Assembly: GCA_963170055.1 (NCBI GenBank)
Contig: CAUJGJ010000037.1
Span: 485,401-549,400, forward strand
Direction: 5' to 3'
DNA length: 64,000 bases
From: Halisarca cf. caerulea
Taxonomy: Eukaryota; Porifera; Demospongiae; Chondrillida; Halisarcidae
Of the stretch, positions 63,015-64,000 are shown piece after piece. Every line of letters begins with the position of its first letter. Positions within the stretch are counted from its first letter, which is position 1. Made by a program: the position numbers and the translations under genes. A model generated the notes under the pieces. The model searched no databases. It saw nothing but the letters and a program-made list of their open reading frames with translations, and was not told where the DNA came from.

Positions 63015-63874
63015 ACATACACACATGCACACCTTGCTGACTGGATAGCTCATCATTTGGAGAAATTTGTTCTTGAAAACTGTTGCCTGTGTCACTATCC
63101 AATGGTTCTTCCCATAAACCTTCCAAACCCATTCCAAAGGTAAACTCCTTCCTCTCATCATCATTGTCAGCAAAGTCCTTCTCAAGAGATCTGACCACAG
63201 TGTCCTGGTTGATAGTCTTAATCTGCATGCATGAAATAATACACGTGAGTACACATCCTTAAAGGGTGTTCACTGTTGCAACTGTGACAGGCAGACTCCA
63301 GGCTATGGCGAGTGCTACAATATCACGTACTTAGCTATGAATGTACATACGTACTTATAGTATTTGCTGACACAAAGTGTGATAGTTCACAAAGGTGAAT
63401 GTTTGTTCACCTGCAAGCTATATATGCCAACAACTAAACTGAAGGTCTACGTGAACTCTAAGAGCTAACTTGACCACCAAGCCAATTGGTCCCCCACAAG
63501 CAGCCACTTTCAAATATACGTATATAGCACCTACAATTTGCAATGCTGCATGTACAAGCACGATGAGTACAAACAAGTACCAGCTGGTCTTGGGCAATAC
63601 AAGAAGAATAAGATATTATAAAACATTTTGCAATCTAGCTAATTACAGCTACATATTACAAACCTCATATTTTGGGGGAATAGGAAGTACAGTTGCTATC
63701 ATTCGCACCAAGCTTCTCGAAGATCCATACTGTCCCTGCAAGGAGTGATTTACATTAGAGCAGTATACAAATTCATAAAGATTTCATGAGTAGTACCTTT
63801 TTGAATCTAGGGAAAGTTGACGAAGTGGTGGTTCCAGTGGACTCTTGTTCACTGGCGCCTTCCCTTACCAACAT
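61068..63874 (-). CDS. MTFR1-like: Mitochondrial fission regulator (MTFR1/MTFR1L/MTFR2 family)
   Basis: Members of this family associate with mitochondria and promote organelle fission or respiratory fitness in vertebrates. Eight exons join in frame to 286 residues: 63874-63797, 63735-63664, 63222-63033, 62709-62602, 62414-62296, 62226-62117, 62051-61918 and 61117-61068. The family landmarks are in order. First is [19 protein letters not shown] near the N-terminus. Next is a short coiled coil, [21 protein letters not shown] proline-rich [18 protein letters not shown] stretch follows. The conserved C-terminal block is [20 protein letters not shown] plus [14 protein letters not shown]. Human MTFR1 has the same arrangement as I recall it. 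The start [10 protein letters not shown] is the first ATG upstream of the conserved block; a further 5' exon is possible. Exon 7 uses a weaker donor, GTGTGT. Confidence 0.9.
61644..61809. mobile_element. pogo/Tigger-like MITE, 61.7 kb
   Basis: It starts TA-CAGTAGAACTCTGTTAATACA and ends GTACGAGTTCCACTG-TA. It lies in the last MTFR intron. Confidence 0.7.
62903..63013. repeat. (CA)n microsatellite
   Basis: About 110 bp of CA with CG and TA interruptions, starting about 20 bp after the exon 3 donor of MTFR on the minus strand. Confidence 0.97.
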
Positions 63875-63957
63875 ACCTTTAGTTAAAAGAGGAAGACCCC
63901 CAAATTAGCCTGAAGGCGTGACTTCGCATAATCCCGAAAGTAAATATTCCTATGTAA
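63875..63957. promoter_or_regulatory. Short bidirectional promoter, MTFR / next gene
   Basis: If the plus-strand ATG at 63,958 is real, only 83 bp separate two divergent start codons. The interval includes several CpG dinucleotides. Confidence 0.35.
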
Positions 63958-64000
63958 ATGGAGGCGCTGAGAGTAGCAGAGCAGTTGAAAAAACTTGCCA
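63958..64000 (+). CDS. Possible start of a divergent gene, cut by window end
   Basis: ATG opens MEALRVAEQLKKLA, an amphipathic helix-like N-terminus, and continues past the last base. Codon composition is plausible and the position opposite MTFR fits a compact genome. Fourteen residues are too few to name a family, so this is tentative. Confidence 0.35.
   Translation, partial: MEALRVAEQLKKLA

Overview
The window is eukaryotic, AT-rich nuclear DNA of a metazoan. The genes are split into many short exons by mostly small GT-AG introns. Intergenic distances are short, (CA)n tracts are abundant and there are many short palindromic elements. The gene content (HAO, RRS1, SVOP-like transporter, P5C reductase, TOP3A, MTFR) is animal-like. 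The receptor tyrosine kinase has the architecture and C-terminal style that I associate with the expanded orphan kinases of sponges, so a demosponge is my best guess. That is inference, not proof. I assembled exons by eye from splice sites, reading phase and family conservation. All eight multi-exon genes join in frame across every predicted intron; the kinase lacks its 5' end.

Layout. 0.5-9.4 kb (minus): two tandem peroxisomal 2-hydroxyacid oxidase genes, HAO-A and HAO-B, each with six exons of nearly the same lengths. 9.9-16.2 kb (plus): RRS1, a ribosome biogenesis factor, divergent from HAO-B. 16.2-22.9 kb: a repeat-rich desert with decayed retroelement pieces. 22.9-35.2 kb (plus): a receptor tyrosine kinase whose first exons I could not find. 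37.2-43.0 kb (minus): an SV2/SVOP-type MFS transporter. 43.2-46.5 kb (plus): pyrroline-5-carboxylate reductase, head to head with the transporter over 189 bp. 47.5-60.5 kb (plus): DNA topoisomerase 3-alpha in 27 exons, with an unusual Gly/Ser/Tyr/Arg repeat tail. 61.1-63.9 kb (minus): a mitochondrial fission regulator (MTFR) family gene. A further divergent ORF may begin at 63,958 and runs off the window.

These are separate housekeeping-type genes rather than a pathway cluster; the only functional pair is the HAO duplicate. HAO-A keeps the active-site Tyr and Trp of glycolate oxidase and ends in SKL. HAO-B has Phe and Ser at those sites and ends in SRL, as in long-chain HAO2-type enzymes. Yet the two share an almost identical block across the end of exon 3 and all of exon 4, which suggests gene conversion.

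The non-coding part is rich. About fifteen short elements with CAGTGGAACCTCT-like termini resemble pogo/Tigger-type MITEs, and two have apparently spawned internal tandem arrays. There is a new-looking MITE family filled with AAGATTTC units. A large fold-back element carries a nested tRNA-type SINE. Other features are a MITE with about 70-bp TIRs seven bases from a TOP3A splice donor, a perfect 42-bp palindrome, several minisatellites, and seven long G homopolymers that all lie on the plus strand.
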